Origin: Seminavis robusta
Lineage: Eukaryota > Bacillariophyta > Bacillariophyceae > Naviculales > Naviculaceae
Length of the DNA: 64,000 bases
Assembly: GCA_903772945.1 (NCBI GenBank)
Contig: CAICTM010000270.1
Span: 18,563 to 82,562, forward strand
Reading direction: 5' to 3'
Position numbers and translations under genes: made by a program. The notes below the pieces were generated by a model, which saw nothing but the letters and a program-made list of their open reading frames with translations, did no database searches and had not been told where the DNA came from. Of the stretch, positions 61,601 through 64,000 are shown piece after piece. Within the stretch, counting starts at the first letter, position 1, and each line of letters opens with the position of its first letter.

Positions 61601-62058
61601 TCGGCAAGAGTGGCATCGTTGCTGGCATTCTCATTCAACGACAGATCAAAGAGGATGAGCTCAAGGCAACAGAAAAAGAGGAAAAGAGTCTACTAGATGA
61701 GTTAGACAAACTCAAATCGCTTGTGGCGGGAGCAAAGAAACTGGTGAATGACATGCCGGATACTCACTGGCACTTTGATAAAGTGAAAGGCGACAACAGA
61801 AAGACTGTGGCAAAGATGTTTGGTGTATTTAAATCAAGTAACAAGGCAGACGAAGCGATGGCCGCATTGCAATCATTGGAGTTGTCGAAAGAAAGCTTCG
61901 AAGCAAAGCTTCTGGAACTCGAAAGCTCAATAAAGGAAAAGGAAACAAAGGTAGCTCCAATCGTTGCTAAGCAACGTGAGCAAAGCGACTTCCTCCTTGA
62001 AACGGAGGAGTACTACTCGACAAGTGCACAGCCTAGCGACGAGACAAACGCTGCATGA
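58663..62058 (+). mobile_element. Pogo/Tigger-like DDE transposase, 1131 residues, intact
   Basis: The central part is a DDE_1-type transposase core. The first Asp is in RIYNTDEQGPNP, the second in VLFLDWHCSR, and the third in LPSKTSIWSQPCDNG, 36 residues later; that spacing and the LPxxTSxxQPxD motif match pogo/Tigger elements. Instead of the usual CENP-B helix-turn-helix pair, the N-terminus has two related modules (about residues 15-80 and 110-185). Each has a Trp-x-x-Leu-x-x-x-x-Asp-Leu-Ala core and a K(I/L)xxxF end. A coiled-coil, Lys/Glu-rich C-terminus of about 300 residues follows. The frame is uninterrupted, so the copy may be active or domesticated. Terminal repeats are not identified. 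Confidence 0.8.
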
Positions 62059-62138
62059 ATAGCCGATGTTGCTTTCGTACGGATAAATAGTCTCATCTAT
62101 AGGTTGATATTACAACTACCCTCATTACCATGGCTTCT

Positions 62139-62786
62139 TTAATCAATGCGTGTGCGCTTCAAAGGTGGGCTCTTGATCGCAATCGAAGAGGGAGACATAA
62201 CATCGTTGGGATGTTCTGGAGCATCCCTTTTGGCGGCTCTCTTTGTTGCTTTGGGCTTGGCATCGTCCTCTTCCTCATCGGTCTCCATGTCCGACTTGTC
62301 TTCGCCGTCGGAGGACTCATCTTCGTCGTCGGAGGCATTGGCTTCAGCTTCGGAGGTGTAGACCGCTTCGACCACTTCTTGGGAAGCAAAGACAAGGGAC
62401 TCTGCGAGTAGCTTTGACTCTCCATTGATGCCATCATAAGCAAGAGTGACGTCAAACCGATCGAAGCCTTCCACACTACCTTCATCAAAAGACAAAGTTG
62501 CTTTGACAGCCTTCCTTCCACTATTCTTGCTCTTGACCACTCTATGTTTGCAAGTCCACACACAATCGACAGGAAGGCAGAAGGCGCCAATGTTTCTTGT
62601 CATCTCGGTGTTATGCACGACAATGCGAAAGAGAGGAGTCGAGCCATAACGTTGGATGCTGATAGGACCGGTCAAAGTGGCATCGGGCTTGTCATTGTCT
62701 TTCTTGATGAACACTTCAAGGAAAGCAACGCCTTTAGCCGCTAGGCCTTCTTGGCTTTGGTTGACTGCTGCAAGAATCTTCCACAT
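62139..62786 (-). CDS. Unknown acidic nuclear-type protein
   Basis: The ORF is open to 62975 (278 residues). I prefer the ATG at 62786 because the extra 63 residues have no structure and would crowd the divergent promoter. Residues up to about 135 look globular (AAKGVAFLEVFIKKDND...GSTPLFRIVVHNTE, then FDRFDVTLAYDG). The end is a strongly acidic run (DDEDESSDGEDKSDMETDEEEDD) and two basic motifs (KPKATKRAAKRDAP, PPLKRTRID) that look like nuclear signals. No family recognised; it resembles nucleolar or chromatin adaptor proteins only in composition. Confidence 0.55.
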   Translation of the reverse strand: MWKILAAVNQSQEGLAAKGVAFLEVFIKKDNDKPDATLTGPISIQRYGSTPLFRIVVHNTEMTRNIGAFCLPVDCVWTCKHRVVKSKNSGRKAVKATLSFDEGSVEGFDRFDVTLAYDGINGESKLLAESLVFASQEVVEAVYTSEAEANASDDEDESSDGEDKSDMETDEEEDDAKPKATKRAAKRDAPEHPNDVMSPSSIAIKSPPLKRTRID

Positions 62787-63034
62787 ATCTCGGATTTGTG
62801 TGGTACGAATTGTTGCGTCAAAAGGAAATGGGAGGAGTGGTGGGAGGGAGTCGAGTCGAGTCTCCTCGGTTTCACCTGAAAGCCGCAGCAAAATTTCCTT
62901 CGAATTTGAACACTCCACCAAAGCAGGCAGCCGCCATCCAATGCAGCAGCAACCATCAAGAGAGCCAGAGCTCATTATCCTTCAACAGTGACCAGTCAAA
63001 GCAAAACCAACACCAACAATCGTAGCATCCTACC
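62787..63034. promoter_or_regulatory. Divergent promoter region
   Basis: Two unknown genes point outward. The region is moderately AG-rich (GGGAGGAGTGGTGGGAGGGAG at about 62828-62849), with no clear TATA box. Confidence 0.3.
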
Positions 63035-63439
63035 ATGGGCTTCTCGACGACCGAAATGCACATTGCTTTCTTGGAGGCGACTGGAAGAGATGTCAAGAAC
63101 CACTTCGATGCCCTGTCTGAATCTTCCATTAAGAGACTCCAGAAAGCTGTTGATCATGCCCTTAGCCTTGGCGTCGAGGACGATGTGACAATGATTGTGA
63201 CGTTGACTGGAGATAGGTTCTTGCCACCAAACGTTTTCGAAGACATCATTTCTCGCATCAAGAACTCTTCCAACACTGGTAGGATCGCTTCTACCATGGC
63301 TGATTGCATTACTGTCGTGTGCAAGCGCAAGAAGATTGCTACTATCCGTATTCTTGGAGGCCACAAGTTCGAAGGAAAACAGGAGACCGAAGACGAGTGC
63401 AATACACGGCTCTTAGCCTTATTCGCGACTCGATCCTAG
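63035..63439 (+). CDS. Unknown small protein of 134 residues
   Basis: A complete frame starting in TACCATGGGC. The protein looks globular (DALSESSIKRLQKAVDHALS...TMIVTLTGDRFLPPNVFEDI, then KKIATIRILGGHKFEG), with no recognisable family or membrane span. It sits 60 bases beyond the open frame of the unknown acidic gene (about 250 bases beyond its preferred start) and directly precedes a hairpin-rich tail. It may be part of the same local unit as that tail. Confidence 0.45.
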   Translation: MGFSTTEMHIAFLEATGRDVKNHFDALSESSIKRLQKAVDHALSLGVEDDVTMIVTLTGDRFLPPNVFEDIISRIKNSSNTGRIASTMADCITVVCKRKKIATIRILGGHKFEGKQETEDECNTRLLALFATRS

Positions 63440-64000
63440 ATAGGGTTTGAGTTCGACTCATGACTGAGTCTCTCGTGAATAGTCATTTGAGACAGGGTTC
63501 TCAATGACCGCGCTAGTCATAACTAGGTTGATGATGAAACATCGCTCTAGATATTTAGCCAGCGTGGAGTACTTCCACGCTACTAGATCCAGGCTAGACA
63601 ACCTTCCACGCGTTCCGTTTTAGGATCGTGGAGAGACGTAGGATTACTACCGCAACCTACTCTATCACACTTTATAGTCTCCCGCGGAAGCCGATCTACG
63701 ATCCTTGATATATCTCTCTCGTTGAGAAAAAGAGAAGATAGTTTTCTATTCGTTAACCTAGAGATACCAATGAGACGAGAGGAAGAATGGGTTTGTCACG
63801 CAACTGTTTCTCGAAGTTGCGGAACCCATGCTTTCCTTGAGCAATCTTCATGGGAATGAATAGGTTGAGGGTAGCTGAAAGCTTTTGTGTTTGTTAACAA
63901 AAATGCACTACGCTAAAAGCTAGTGTAAAGTTCTTTCGAGTGTTTTGAGTTTGAGAGAATGAAAGTTATGAGAGGTTTAGAAAGCTATGAAAAACTAATC
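63440..64000. other. Hairpin-rich tail, no gene seen
   Basis: No ORF is supported. At least five inverted repeats able to form hairpins are visible: 63455-63470, 63482-63508, 63562-63580, 63605-63632 and 63787-63829. The last is the strongest, with stems of 7 bases inside 7 bases. The region could be a structured RNA, a 3' regulatory region or the edge of a mobile element that continues beyond the window. Confidence 0.4.

Noticed and set aside
58302-62138. Terminal inverted repeats of the pogo-like element
   Set aside because: I compared the two flanks by eye and found no convincing matching ends.
1-64000. CRISPR arrays, bacterial operons or rRNA and tRNA genes
   Set aside because: No direct-repeat-spacer pattern and no recognisable tRNA or rRNA was seen. 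The gene structure is eukaryotic.

Overview
The window looks like nuclear DNA of a diatom or close stramenopile alga. Genes lie on both strands with roughly 0.2 to 2 kb between them. Introns are few and mostly short (83 to 143 bases, with one of 513), with GT..AG ends. At least one gene has the diatom-type plastid leader, a signal peptide ending in ASA|F followed by VP. Several conserved eukaryotic proteins are recognisable: U2AF small subunit, EMC3, NAR1, sphingolipid desaturase, DHODH, an ABC1-type kinase and PRCC. The species is not fixed by the sequence. The GGTACC/ACCGGT and CTAGCTAG palindromes that fill the intergenic DNA may help identify it (a pennate diatom is my guess).

Layout. 0-11 kb: the 3' part of a four-span membrane protein, a long gene-poor stretch with a TTCATCAT repeat block, a membrane protein with a PH-like domain, an FAD oxidoreductase of the SelD-N-terminal type, EMC3, and NAR1 (minus). 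11-18 kb: two unknown Ser-rich proteins, a 78-base direct repeat, and a sphingolipid delta-4 desaturase. 18-22 kb: a plastid-targeted fusion of SufE and MnmA, then a four-exon AlgH/DUF179 protein (minus). 22-27 kb: mostly degenerate or poorly resolved minus-strand coding pieces, ending in a Gln/Ala/Pro-rich repeat protein. 27-34 kb: U2AF35 with a reading-frame break, a histidine-phosphatase-like type II membrane protein, a TPR protein and an LRR protein. 34-39 kb: small or repeat genes and a BTB gene broken near its start. 39-56 kb: a CPA2-type cation/proton antiporter, DHODH, an ankyrin protein, an ABC1/UbiB kinase, an LRR protein, a 2OG-Fe(II) oxygenase, a two-exon SUMO-like gene, a secreted membrane protein and a PRCC protein. 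56-64 kb: an ankyrin/coiled-coil protein, an intact pogo/Tigger-like transposase ORF of 1131 residues, two unknown genes, and a hairpin-rich tail.

The genes are eukaryotic and mostly unrelated housekeeping functions, with no operons. One functional theme is sulfur and Fe-S chemistry: SufE-MnmA would move sulfur from a cysteine desulfurase to plastid tRNA, and NAR1 acts in cytosolic Fe-S assembly. The strongest observation is the SufE-MnmA fusion. Next come the SUMO-like protein without diglycine, with a long GGTACC hairpin just before its start, the U2AF35 frame break, and the transposase with a duplicated N-terminal module. All family assignments are by eye from motifs; no database search was run.
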